Origin: a virus
Direction: 5' to 3' (one strand)
Virus record (IMG/VR): IMGVR_UViG_3300020477_000041
Span: 1-50,557 of that record
DNA length: 50,557 nucleotides
Below are positions 10,401-16,753 of the stretch, one piece after another. How positions within the stretch are numbered: position 1 is the first letter of the stretch; each line of letters begins with the position of its first letter. Under the pieces are notes generated by a model, which was not told the origin of the DNA, searched no databases, and saw only the letters and a list, made by a program, of their open reading frames with translations. A program made the position numbers and the translations under genes.

Positions 10401-12341
10401 TTTGATCAAAAAGCTATAGATTCTATGTTAAAATTTTTAATTTCACGTAAGATTGATGAAACAGCTTTAGCTCAATCATTTATTCCTCAATCAATGCCTA
10501 TAGATACATTAATAAAACTTAAAAGGAAAAAAACAAATGAAGCTCATATAGTTTCAAATGTAGAAAAAATGGATCAAAATCAATACAATCAACTAGAACA
10601 ATTAAAAAAAGAAATAAACTTATTAGACAAAGCTATAACTGACTCTATTGAAGGTATTAAAGACCCAGAATTAGCAGGAACAGTAAAAGATGCTTTAGGT
10701 AAATTAAATAAAGCTAATGATTTTTACGCTAATAATGCCAATCATTTTTATGGTGGAAAAGCTACTGTTTTAGGTAGAGAAATTAATACTTTTAATTCTC
10801 CTTTACATAGAGCATGGCGTTCTCTTAGTCCTTCAGTTAAAAGTGATACTAATCCTGCTACATTTATAAAATTTTTCGTAAATTCTACAAATCCAGAATT
10901 AGCCAAACATCAATTTGATATGTTAGCTAGTATTCCTAAAAAAGTAGGTGATAATAGACCAGATGATGTTGTTAGTTATAATCCAGAAATAGTTAGCGAC
11001 ATGATAAAATCTTTAGGACGAATAGATGAAGCAACTGATATAAGCATGTTTACAAAATGGTTTGATGAAATAGTAGAAAATACTGAAGGTATAGATGATG
11101 TAAAAAAACATTATTCAAACTGGAAAAATTATAATAATGATAAATTTAAATTAGCTACAGATAATCCTGCTCGTATTATTGATAAGACCGATGAAGCAGA
11201 AGTAAGACTTACTTTAGATTATATAAATAAACTTGAAGAATCTTTTATAGAAATATATGATGTAGGTGGATTAGGACAATTAGGAAAAATTAGAAATGAA
11301 GATGAACTAGCAAAAGCAATTTTAGAAAAACATATTATACCATCACAAAGTGTTGAACAAGTAAAAGCAAAACTTCCTTCAGGATATGCTGAAAAACTTT
11401 TTACTGAAACAAATAGATCAGTTTCAAGAGAGCTTACTGATGCCGTTGAAAAAGCAGCACAGTTTGCATCTTCAGATTATAAAATATCACGATTAGACCT
11501 TCTTTTAATAACTTTACAAGAAGGAAGAGCTGCTAAAAGAATAAGTGAAGAAAAATATACAAAAACTATAGATTTTTTACAAAGAGCAGTAGCTACTAGA
11601 TTGTATAATAATGCTCTTAGAAAAACAACTACAAAAAGATTACAAGTTAAAGCTGATGAATTAAATCAACATAGACGAGACTATCTTAATAAAGACAAAG
11701 CAGCAGAGGATGGCTATGTTAGAAAGTATGAAGATACTGCTGATATGGAAAAATGGTTAAGAAAAACACGTAATTTTACTGATCAAGATTTTACAAATAG
11801 AGTAGATTTAAGCGATGCTTTTGATACAACATTTTATAGTTCTTTTTTAACAGAAAATAAACAAGCTTTAAATATGTTATTTGAAAGTAAACCTGAAAAT
11901 CTAAAATTTATAGAAGATATTTTTCAAGTTTCTTTAGCTCTTGATCCTGTTTCAGGTCAAGCTATGGTATCAGCATTAGCAGGAGGAAGATATACTGAAC
12001 AAATGGCTGCTGGTAGGTTATACAACGCAATGAAAGGAGTTGTGTCCTATAGATACCTTTTAATGGAAGCTGGTTTTATGAAAGCTGCTGCTATACAACA
12101 AGGTATGGTTGCTGATATTTTAGCTGATCCTAATTTAGCAGAATCAGTTCATAAAATGTTTCATCTTGGTATTTTTGAAGATAAAACTTTTGACATAATT
12201 TGGATACATATTTTAGGTAGATTAGGTAGAATGGGTTTAACTCACACTGTATTAGATTATGATGAAGTTAAAGAAGAATTTGAAAAACAATCTGAACAAG
12301 CAGCAGAATTTAATGACATTGTGCGACTTACCAGTATATAA
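7416..12341 (+). CDS. Very large internal virion-type protein (1641 aa)
   Basis: The ATG at 7416 follows GAGGAG and a 1-base gap after the previous stop; an earlier TTG in frame at 7374 is less likely. At about 1641 residues it is the largest protein in the window. The N-terminal 150 residues are Pro/Glu-rich. Around residues 265-285 and 415-450 there are hydrophobic Gly-rich stretches (e.g. NAWLGLGMGAGHAIASQF) that could enter a membrane; long coiled-coil segments follow (about 560-620 and 1080-1130). No lytic transglycosylase motif is apparent. Size, helicity and possible membrane segments fit a podoviral ejection protein that enters the cell envelope with the DNA. Function is inferred. Confidence 0.5.
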   Translation: MVEKVDPVLGLRDSSQIQRWEEAIRNPKGFIASQAPFDSSESVPEVKEEEEKPNVPPSMVKVTETRTGERRVIPPRALSPETPPEERRGWSQPTYYSEGVSPQQALFTPISTGDYDLFGNAQDRDVQGKQVRPDVKLLDVPYQPLQAGALGVKMGFEFPFDIATKWIWQTLYTGVGAYEELMNAPLNLFKYYTDTPLSPRESKSLEKIANRWDQYNKETIPMLIESYGKKGFLSPIKLLSDVSNVPVHKRHASFTPLSFGLSGALPFGGVWATSHKAKKFLDGVFRGAAVYSQLRKPVVASGLGLRTGDDIFPFGAASSEARLNMLTAARLAFEEARQFRPKLPGVEQITTYSQLAQNNKFVINPDLEKALNARSAINLILQKRKYIPGYTYEQARKMSTRNYNNAWLGLGMGAGHAIASQFTDNEMTQMLFGMMAGIPIGKGKIRTDKEDGKYGTSLGRHGVKARKANIALRTLRGASTISGQLGLLALSKAVPVKFWQTLKGDPEEFLKILTRKDHNPVAKTLIAMNFGFSLPQIAKTTRESMKTTRYAVRKHRILEGEVKKAEVEIENINKSIRDTGKAGTDVHKKLISQANAKLETAQKEFKHFKNEKIKQKVLKLNKEGEIEGNPLHLVDDLLMAPSGKMEAVTAMVNAMKTTSKDFEETLGLTLKSLSDISKHTGLDMDGISLTIGQAANAIVFSQYIESSLNAVRVSLMDNGFRLDKTLLGLLDNEIAAHQENLAKSVEALGKSLDTITLSGKDIPKEVNDFIQTLNGIKKYYGENLQTIFESNRKRMMGISDETMKAQLYRSSKKYEEESQDWFNSSTLDDIRIINDSIFDNNFKTFKKDADKLYGDATYALNNFKDVNGNKYAFSVSFNPVSVFRKSNLLDNDQRQIFKSLFEGQVLKEYGSINIKPVNLAQEMRLNAILDGKLENATNVPHFRRVKQKILDPYVDELVEIERKKIEGAGGQFNEKKYREETFDFFPNKDSSGKGIFDQKAIDSMLKFLISRKIDETALAQSFIPQSMPIDTLIKLKRKKTNEAHIVSNVEKMDQNQYNQLEQLKKEINLLDKAITDSIEGIKDPELAGTVKDALGKLNKANDFYANNANHFYGGKATVLGREINTFNSPLHRAWRSLSPSVKSDTNPATFIKFFVNSTNPELAKHQFDMLASIPKKVGDNRPDDVVSYNPEIVSDMIKSLGRIDEATDISMFTKWFDEIVENTEGIDDVKKHYSNWKNYNNDKFKLATDNPARIIDKTDEAEVRLTLDYINKLEESFIEIYDVGGLGQLGKIRNEDELAKAILEKHIIPSQSVEQVKAKLPSGYAEKLFTETNRSVSRELTDAVEKAAQFASSDYKISRLDLLLITLQEGRAAKRISEEKYTKTIDFLQRAVATRLYNNALRKTTTKRLQVKADELNQHRRDYLNKDKAAEDGYVRKYEDTADMEKWLRKTRNFTDQDFTNRVDLSDAFDTTFYSSFLTENKQALNMLFESKPENLKFIEDIFQVSLALDPVSGQAMVSALAGGRYTEQMAAGRLYNAMKGVVSYRYLLMEAGFMKAAAIQQGMVADILADPNLAESVHKMFHLGIFEDKTFDIIWIHILGRLGRMGLTHTVLDYDEVKEEFEKQSEQAAEFNDIVRLTSI

Positions 12342-12598
12342 TGAACTTCATAACAGAGCATTGGGATCAACTAATATTTATAGGACTGTTGATCGTTTGG
12401 GCTACTCGCTCAAGAGAACAAGTATCTAGTCTTTTAAAAGATACAGAGATACTTCAAAACAATGTAGAAAGAATATCAACACAAAACAATACACAACAAC
12501 AAACACTGGTGCAGTTACGTGCTGAACAAGACGTTACAAACAAGCAGATAACGGCACTGTGGGACTTTGTAAACAAAATAAAAGATAAGGTAGGTTAA
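12341..12598 (+). CDS. Membrane-anchored coiled-coil protein, spanin-like (85 aa)
   Basis: The ATG overlaps the TAA of the large upstream gene. Residues 9-22 (LIFIGLLIVWATR) form one membrane segment close to the N-terminus, followed by a Gln/Asn-rich coiled coil to the C-terminus. This is the layout of an inner-membrane spanin (Rz type), and the next two genes are small membrane proteins, so a lysis role is plausible. No outer-membrane lipoprotein partner is seen inside it or nearby. An alternative is a virion or membrane scaffold peptide. Confidence 0.45.
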   Translation: MNFITEHWDQLIFIGLLIVWATRSREQVSSLLKDTEILQNNVERISTQNNTQQQTLVQLRAEQDVTNKQITALWDFVNKIKDKVG

Positions 12599-12600
12599 TT

Positions 12601-12888
12601 ATGAATCCACCAAAAGGCATGTACAATGTCGATCTTAATAACGACGGTGTTGTAACAGAAGAAGAACTACGTGCAGCATCCGATGCTGAAAAGATGGAAG
12701 CACAGAAGTCTATGGCGTGGATAGCTATCATATCCATGCTTGTGTTTACTGCGTTAGTCTTCTTACCAATCTTCCCTGACTCAAGAATTAAAGCTTTAGC
12801 AGACCTGTTCTCTTTGTTTTACATAGGCATGGCGGGTGTTGTAGGAGCGTATATGGGCGCATCTGTTATGATGAGTAAAAAGAAGTGA
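12601..12888 (+). CDS. Two-TM protein with an EF-hand-like loop (95 aa)
   Basis: The N-terminal part contains DLNNDGVVTEEEL (about residues 11-23), which follows the EF-hand calcium loop pattern DxNxDGxxxxEE. Residues about 38-58 and 66-88 are two hydrophobic segments ending in a KKK tail. A cytoplasmic or periplasmic calcium-binding loop joined to a membrane hairpin is reminiscent of a class II holin with an extra sensor, but that is inference. Its stop overlaps the GTG of the next gene. The neighbours on both sides are also small membrane proteins. Confidence 0.55.
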   Translation: MNPPKGMYNVDLNNDGVVTEEELRAASDAEKMEAQKSMAWIAIISMLVFTALVFLPIFPDSRIKALADLFSLFYIGMAGVVGAYMGASVMMSKKK

Positions 12889-13358
12889 TCAGTCTTCTAG
12901 GCACTCTTCTAGGCTTTGGTACGTCCATTGTACCTGAAGTCTTAGGATATTTCAAGCAAAAGCAAGCTAACGAACAAGAGCTTAATATGCTTGAAGCTAA
13001 AGCCAAGTACGCTTCGCAACTATCAGAACTAAAGCTTAAAGAGCTTGACGCAGAAGCAGACATTCAAGAAACAAAGAGTATATATGAACATGATAGAACT
13101 ATCGACTCTGGAGCTTTTATCAACTCTCTCAGGGGTTCTGTGCGCCCTGTCATTACTTATCTGTTCTTTATGATGTTTATTTGTGTTAAAGGTGTACTCA
13201 TGTACGCTTTAATCGCGAATCAAAATCTTGATTGGACAGTAGCAATTGAAATGGCGTGGGACTCTGAAACCCAAGCTATATTTTCTGCGATTATAGCGTT
13301 TTGGTTTGGCAACAGAGCTATGTCTAAAGCAAGGAAATACATCGCCTCTAAAGAATAA
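12885..13358 (+). CDS. Holin, 3-TM gene-transfer-agent type
   Basis: GTG start overlapping the previous TGA, 157 aa. The N-terminus is a Gly/Leu hydrophobic stretch (LLGTLLGFGTSIVPEVLGYF), then a charged coiled coil (about 22-75), then RGSVRPVITYLFFMMFI and a last hydrophobic segment IFSAIIAFWFGNRAM. The order of coiled coil, SxRP, and two C-terminal membrane segments matches the 3TM holin family described from gene transfer agents (PF11351). It is the last gene before a terminator and faces the minus-strand endolysin, so it is the best holin candidate in the window. Confidence 0.6.
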   Translation: MISLLGTLLGFGTSIVPEVLGYFKQKQANEQELNMLEAKAKYASQLSELKLKELDAEADIQETKSIYEHDRTIDSGAFINSLRGSVRPVITYLFFMMFICVKGVLMYALIANQNLDWTVAIEMAWDSETQAIFSAIIAFWFGNRAMSKARKYIASKE

Positions 13359-13382
13359 GAAATAAGAACCTAACATGTTTTT

Positions 13383-13414
13383 AAAGCTGCGCTTTGTTTT
13401 TTAAGTGCAGCTTT
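13383..13414 (+). terminator. Rho-independent terminator after the late operon
   Basis: AAAGCTGC (13383-13390) pairs with GCAGCTTT (13407-13414) over 8 bp, followed by further T residues to 13419. It lies between convergent genes, and the T run serves the plus-strand operon. Its T-tract overlaps the end of the minus-strand 44-aa gene by one or two bases. Confidence 0.75.
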
Positions 13415-13417
13415 TTT

Positions 13418-13552
13418 TTATTTGTAATCATATTGAGACTGATCTAATCGTTCTATAGCTTTTTCTTTAGCTTCTTTTTCAGATAATCCTTCTTCCATAA
13501 ATTGCTCCATTAAAGTTTCAAGGTAATTCTGTACACGCCAATCTAAACTCAT
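13418..13552 (-). CDS. Small acidic helical protein (44 aa)
   Basis: A 44-aa ORF starting one base after the HNH gene's stop on the minus strand and ending in the terminator's T-tract. The product is almost wholly helical and charged: it starts MSLDWRVQNYLETLMEQFME and has a helix-turn with LSEKEAKEKAIERL. That second segment resembles a short helical DNA- or protein-binding hairpin. It reads well as a real gene because of the tight spacing in the operon. Function unknown. Confidence 0.5.
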   Translation of the reverse strand: MSLDWRVQNYLETLMEQFMEEGLSEKEAKEKAIERLDQSQYDYK

Positions 13553-13553
13553 T

Positions 13554-13958
13554 TTACAAATGTTCCCATATATCATTTATAGAAGGATTTACATCTCTTA
13601 CAAGACCGCAATTATCTATTTTTAATTTAATATTGTTTTTACGTCTATTGTTAAAAACAATCTTTTCCTTTAATCTACCCTCCATTTCTTCTAGTTCTTC
13701 TTCATCCCAATCAGGTAAAGAAAGTAACTTTTTATATTTTTTATTATATTTAAGTATTAAATATGCTGCCTTTTCACTTATTGTATCAAATAATTTATTA
13801 CCTAACATTGTATTACATTCACTACAGCAAGGAACAACTTTATCTTTAGAATATGTTCTTTTATTGTGTACATGATCATATGAATGAGGAATAACATGAT
13901 CTAAAGTATTTGCATACACACTTCCACAATAAGTACAAGGATATATTCGTCTAACCAT
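13554..13958 (-). CDS. HNH endonuclease
   Basis: 134 aa with a zinc-stabilised HNH core: CTYCG near residue 8, then LDHVIPHS (catalytic His in DH), and VVPCCSECNTMLGNK, where Cys, Asn and the following helix complete the fold. The N-terminal and C-terminal Cys pairs bind zinc. The last third is basic and helical. In phages such proteins are homing nucleases or DNA-packaging partners; its location away from terminase, inside a small minus-strand operon with the endolysin, argues for a free-standing homing-type or DNA-processing nuclease. Start ATG has AAGGAG upstream (nt 13963-13968 on the plus strand read as TCTCCTT). Confidence 0.75.
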   Translation of the reverse strand: MVRRIYPCTYCGSVYANTLDHVIPHSYDHVHNKRTYSKDKVVPCCSECNTMLGNKLFDTISEKAAYLILKYNKKYKKLLSLPDWDEEELEEMEGRLKEKIVFNNRRKNNIKLKIDNCGLVRDVNPSINDIWEHL

Positions 13959-13968
13959 TTATTTCTCC

Positions 13969-14148
13969 TTATTTTTCTTCCGTTGATAACTCTCCTGTAC
14001 TTTGTAAACTATGAACCATCTTACCATGATCAATTAACAAGTTTATCAAAGCCTCTTTAGGCACTGAAACTGTTTTGGTGTTCTCTCTTGCTTTATTAAC
14101 AACAACGTGCAAAAGATGAAACTGATCATCTGTTGTACTTAACTTCAT
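13969..14148 (-). CDS. Small hypothetical protein (59 aa)
   Basis: A 59-aa ORF between the HNH gene and the endolysin on the minus strand, with gaps of 10 and 2 bases. The sequence has a central KTVSVPKEALINLLIDHGKM, which looks like a short strand plus helix as in small helix-turn proteins or phage regulators. The tight packing supports it as a gene. I recall similar VPKEALxxLLxDH peptides in marine phage genomes but no function. Confidence 0.5.
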   Translation of the reverse strand: MKLSTTDDQFHLLHVVVNKARENTKTVSVPKEALINLLIDHGKMVHSLQSTGELSTEEK

Positions 14149-14150
14149 TT

Positions 14151-14828
14151 TTATTTTCCTTTCTCAGAAAATATTTTTTTAAGCAAACGCCTAGACTTAG
14201 TATTTTTTGCGTATTTTAATATAGCATCACTAACTGCTTTCATTCTCATTTTTATGTGCAGTGGAGTTGTAGAATCTTTGTATTCTGAATTATTTAGAAA
14301 CTCTTTAGCTGATTTTTCGTACAACCCTTTATTGAACAATTCAGTAGCTTTAAGATTAAAACCTAAATCTCCACGATAGGCAGCTTGAACAAGTTCCTTT
14401 TTAAGATACAAAGGTAACACATCATAAGATGGTATTACGTTTTTGGTTATAAATATGAAATTATCTATAGTGTATTTAAAAGTTTTATTTCTATACTTTC
14501 CTGTTTGACCAACTCCTACTGTAGGAGTACCTTTTGTATCTTGATAAGGTGAAGAAAACCCTTCCAACCTAACGACATGTTTTTCTATTTCGTTAAGTTT
14601 TCTGTTTTCTATTTTTTCTACGTGTTTAATTGCTTCATCTCCGTACAACAAAACAGTATCTTTCTTTAGTTGTTTTACTTCTTTTTCAAGTTTGTTCATT
14701 CTATGAAAACTTACAACATCTAACATAGATTTAGCTACTACAAGATGTACACAACCATTAAACATGATACAAACTATTACACAAAATAATATTTTACTAA
14801 AACATGTTCTTTTGTTCATATCTTTCAC
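14151..14828 (-). CDS. Endolysin, T4-type lysozyme fold with N-terminal membrane anchor
   Basis: 225 aa. The catalytic signature of glycoside hydrolase family 24 lysozymes is visible: Glu89 in RLEGF, Asp97 in YQDTKG and Thr103 in PTVGVGQTG. They match the Glu-Asp-Thr triad that precedes TIGIGH in T4 lysozyme, with Gln in place of the usual His and an 8- instead of 9-residue Glu-Asp spacing. Unlike cytoplasmic T4 lysozyme, it has a hydrophobic segment at residues 11-32 and a charged coiled coil at about 43-85 ahead of the enzyme domain. That fits a signal-anchor endolysin exported by the host Sec system. The lipobox-like FNGC at 23-26 is weak. It would cleave peptidoglycan at lysis, together with the facing holin. 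Confidence 0.75.
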   Translation of the reverse strand: MKDMNKRTCFSKILFCVIVCIMFNGCVHLVVAKSMLDVVSFHRMNKLEKEVKQLKKDTVLLYGDEAIKHVEKIENRKLNEIEKHVVRLEGFSSPYQDTKGTPTVGVGQTGKYRNKTFKYTIDNFIFITKNVIPSYDVLPLYLKKELVQAAYRGDLGFNLKATELFNKGLYEKSAKEFLNNSEYKDSTTPLHIKMRMKAVSDAILKYAKNTKSRRLLKKIFSEKGK

Positions 14829-14955
14829 TTACTATGTCGTGATATCTAACGTATCTATTATACAGTTTATTAGATACTTTACCTATTCTTTTTGATAAAC
14901 AAAAACAAATATTACCTGTTGTTCTGTAGAAGTATATTTTACATTTATTTATCAT
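14797..14955 (-). CDS. Small basic Cys-containing protein (52 aa), uncertain
   Basis: The ATG at 14955 overlaps the end of the upstream 69-aa gene (the AATGATAAATAA stretch) and its own end overlaps the start of the endolysin by 32 bases, as in a coupled operon. The product is basic, with MINKCKIYFYRTTGNICFCL at the N-terminus and a Tyr/Arg-rich tail. A longer in-frame ATG exists at 15027 but would overlap the 69-aa gene by more. No family recognised; the reading frame could be a chance opening. Confidence 0.35.
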   Translation of the reverse strand: MINKCKIYFYRTTGNICFCLSKRIGKVSNKLYNRYVRYHDIVSERYEQKNMF

Positions 14956-15154
14956 TGTCGTATTCTTTCCAAGAGTAATCTTTATTATCCTTTCCTTTAA
15001 ATGTTTTATAATCTTTATTAAACACATCTACATCAATAAATGATTTTATTGTTGTGTCTAATAGTAACCAAGCATCAGATTCAGTAACATCATTTCTAGA
15101 GCATAGCTGCATATGATCTATATAATCTCTGTATAGAGTACTCATTTGACCCAT
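14945..15154 (-). CDS. Hypothetical protein, first gene of minus-strand operon (69 aa)
   Basis: 69 aa, starting 42 bases downstream of the predicted -10 box, with AAAGGGAT about 8 bases before the ATG. It is acidic and helical (LYRDYIDHMQLCSRND...), with a SDAWLLLDTTIKSFID helix and a Lys/Asp-rich tail. An alternative ATG in frame is 12 bases downstream. As the promoter-proximal gene ahead of the endolysin and HNH gene, it may be an early small protein. Function unknown. Confidence 0.55.
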   Translation of the reverse strand: MGQMSTLYRDYIDHMQLCSRNDVTESDAWLLLDTTIKSFIDVDVFNKDYKTFKGKDNKDYSWKEYDNDK

Positions 15155-15170
15155 TTTTTATCCCTTTTGA

Positions 15171-15226
15171 CCTTGACAGGAGCATTATAATCCTTTAGAT
15201 ACACTATACCGAAACCCATGTCAAGG
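15171..15226. promoter_or_regulatory. Symmetric divergent sigma70-type promoter pair
   Basis: CCTTGACA (15171-15178) and its exact reverse complement TGTCAAGG (15219-15226) form an 8-bp inverted repeat. Each contains a perfect -35 box (TTGACA). Both lie 17 bases from the same hexamer at 15196-15201, read as TAGATA on plus and TATCTA on minus, each a 3- to 4-of-6 match to a -10 box. The plus promoter would serve the gene at 15243 and the replication block; the minus promoter would serve the 69-aa gene and the endolysin operon. RNA polymerase could occupy only one face at a time. Confidence 0.6.
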
Positions 15227-15242
15227 GGGTAAACGAAAGAAA

Positions 15243-15434
15243 ATGTCCTACCAGAGAAAACAAAACGACCGAAAGAAGGGGTCACGCAGAAGCGTCATGG
15301 CGCACAATCTTGAAGACCCATTGTACAGGAAACGTGTTGTAGAATCTAAGCGTAAAAAGAAAACATCTAAAAGATATCCATCTTCAAAATTATTGAAAAT
15401 GGTAGATGAAGATAATGACGAAATTTACGAATAA
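15243..15434 (+). CDS. Small highly basic protein (63 aa)
   Basis: 63 aa beginning MSYQRKQNDRKKGSRRS, very rich in Lys and Arg until residue 47, then an acidic tail (MVDEDNDEIYE). Such charge-split small proteins are common first genes in phage early operons and may bind nucleic acid or host proteins. It sits about 40 bases after the plus-strand -10 box, with AAACGAAAGAAA before the ATG and no strong ribosome site. No recognised domain. Confidence 0.6.
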   Translation: MSYQRKQNDRKKGSRRSVMAHNLEDPLYRKRVVESKRKKKTSKRYPSSKLLKMVDEDNDEIYE

Positions 15435-15439
15435 GAAAA

Positions 15440-15463
15440 TGTATTGCATTATTTTGCAATACA
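15440..15463. promoter_or_regulatory. Perfect 9-bp dyad, possible operator or mRNA hairpin
   Basis: TGTATTGCA (15440-15448) and TGCAATACA (15455-15463) are exact inverted repeats separated by 6 bases. No T-tract follows, so it is not a standard terminator. It lies 6 bases after the stop of the first replication-block gene, so it could be a repressor site, an attenuating hairpin, or an mRNA-stabilising stem. Confidence 0.5.
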
Positions 15464-15487
15464 CTTGTGTTAAAAAGGTGTAAAAAC

Positions 15488-15568
15488 ATGTCAAAAACAG
15501 AGATTATAGTGTGTTTAATGGGTATTTTAATGATTATTGTATATCTCACCTCTCCCTTCCATTACTAG
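15488..15568 (+). CDS. Putative 26-aa membrane peptide
   Basis: ATG with AAAAGGTG upstream; encodes a 26-residue peptide whose residues 6-22 (IIVCLMGILMIIVYLTS) are one hydrophobic segment. It ends inside the 24-nt duplicated element. Similar very short one-TM peptides recur in this window, but there is no independent support that this one is made. Confidence 0.35.
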   Translation: MSKTEIIVCLMGILMIIVYLTSPFHY

Positions 15569-15578
15569 GACTTATTTT
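15555..15578 (+). repeat. Copy 1 of 24-nt intergenic element
   Basis: CCTTCCATTACTAGGAC then TTATTTT. It matches the element at 31988-32011 at 23 of 24 positions; the only difference is T versus A at position 18. Both copies follow a pyrimidine-rich run. This copy lies just upstream of the first replication/nuclease gene at 15582, with AGGA positioned as a possible ribosome site. Confidence 0.7.
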
Positions 15579-15581
15579 GCT

Positions 15582-16091
15582 ATGATAGAAATCAACGTAT
15601 CTGAAAAAGTGCTTGACAAAGCGCAAAAGGCAGCAGACACTCTAGGAGTGCTTAACAACTCTATAGCTCAAGGCAGAGGCAACAAAGCTGGCTACGTAGG
15701 TGAATATTGTGTTATGAACTATCTTCTGAAGAATGATCGTGATGTTGTTGAAGATAATACTTATAATTATGATTTTTATATTAATACAAAAGATAACAAT
15801 AAATTAAAGATTGATGTAAAAACTAAAACAACAGGAGTAAGACCTTTAGACTATTACGAATGTTCTGTAGCAGAATACAACACTAAACAGAAATGTGATG
15901 TATATGTGTTTACTAGAATACTTTACAGTCTTAAAAAGATTTGGTTATTGGGCTGGCTACCTAAACAAGATTACTTTAACGAATCAACTTTCTTAAAGAA
16001 AGGAACAGTGGATGAAGATAACGGTTACAAAGTAAAAGCTTCTTGTTACAATCTAAAGATAGATAAACTTAATCTTATGGAAAACTTGTAA
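15582..16091 (+). CDS. PD-(D/E)XK nuclease-like protein
   Basis: I choose the ATG at 15582 (169 aa), preceded by AGGAC about 10 bases away, over an in-frame TTG at 15537. The pattern GYVGEYCVMNYL (Glu41), NYDFYI (Asp64) and KLKIDVKTK (Asp78-x-Lys80) is that of the PD-(D/E)XK nuclease core, as in Holliday-junction resolvases and restriction-like phage nucleases. The middle has a Cys-Asp-Val-Tyr-Val-Phe strand typical of the fold's last strand. It probably cuts or resolves DNA during replication; the substrate is unknown. Its stop overlaps the thyX start by one base. Confidence 0.6.
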   Translation: MIEINVSEKVLDKAQKAADTLGVLNNSIAQGRGNKAGYVGEYCVMNYLLKNDRDVVEDNTYNYDFYINTKDNNKLKIDVKTKTTGVRPLDYYECSVAEYNTKQKCDVYVFTRILYSLKKIWLLGWLPKQDYFNESTFLKKGTVDEDNGYKVKASCYNLKIDKLNLMENL

Positions 16092-16753
16092 TGGAAGTAA
16101 CTTTAATAGACAGTATGGGTTCTGATCTTACAGTAGTTAATGCTGCAAGAGTTTCTTTTAACAAAGAATCAGAATGGGAAATCATAACACCCGCTGGTCC
16201 TGTAGAAAACGTCTTGACAGAAAAGGACGAACGGCTTATAAACTACCTTGCCAAGCACAATCACTGGACGCCATTCGGGCATTGCTTTCTTCAGTTTCGT
16301 ATCAAAGCGCCCATATTTGTAGCTAGACAGTTGGTTAAACATCAAGTAGGATTGGTCTGGAATGAAGTGTCAAGACGATATGTTGACGATAAGCCAGAGT
16401 TTTTTATTCCTGACGTTTGGCGTAAACGGGCTGAAGACAAAAAGCAAGGTTCATCAAAAGATGGTTCTATCTACTACAATACAGCGCCTTTAATGAAATT
16501 TGTTACTGAATGTTATTCTAATATGATTGATTTAGGAATTGCGCCAGAGATGGCAAGAATGATTTTACCACAAAACATGTACACAGAATGGTACTGGAGT
16601 GGTAGTTTAGTTGCTTTTGCTAGAGTGTGTTCTTTAAGGACAAAAGATGACGCACAAAAAGAAACTAGATATATAGCAAACAGTATTAGAATAGAATGTA
16701 ACAACCTTTACCCTGTATCGTGGAAGGCACTTGATGAACATCTTTTATCTTGA
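16091..16753 (+). CDS. thyX: FAD-dependent thymidylate synthase ThyX
   Basis: 220 aa, the usual ThyX length. The enzyme makes dTMP from dUMP with methylene-tetrahydrofolate and reduced FAD. Diagnostic features: HNHWTPFGHCFLQFRIKAPIFVARQ (the substrate/FAD-binding region, residues about 56-80) and the ThyX signature at 83-97, read here as KHQ-x8-SRRY in place of the classic RHR-x7-S. C-terminal MARMILPQNMYTEWYWSGSL is typical of the catalytic end. It precedes polymerase and works with the class II reductase downstream to supply dNTPs independently of host ThyA. The altered signature is described under findings. Confidence 0.9.
   Translation: MEVTLIDSMGSDLTVVNAARVSFNKESEWEIITPAGPVENVLTEKDERLINYLAKHNHWTPFGHCFLQFRIKAPIFVARQLVKHQVGLVWNEVSRRYVDDKPEFFIPDVWRKRAEDKKQGSSKDGSIYYNTAPLMKFVTECYSNMIDLGIAPEMARMILPQNMYTEWYWSGSLVAFARVCSLRTKDDAQKETRYIANSIRIECNNLYPVSWKALDEHLLS

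Noticed and set aside
16214-16242. TTGACA, 17-base spacer, TATAAA inside thyX
   Set aside because: It looks like a sigma70 promoter but lies within well-conserved thyX codons (LTEKDERLINYL), so it may be chance; not listed as a feature.
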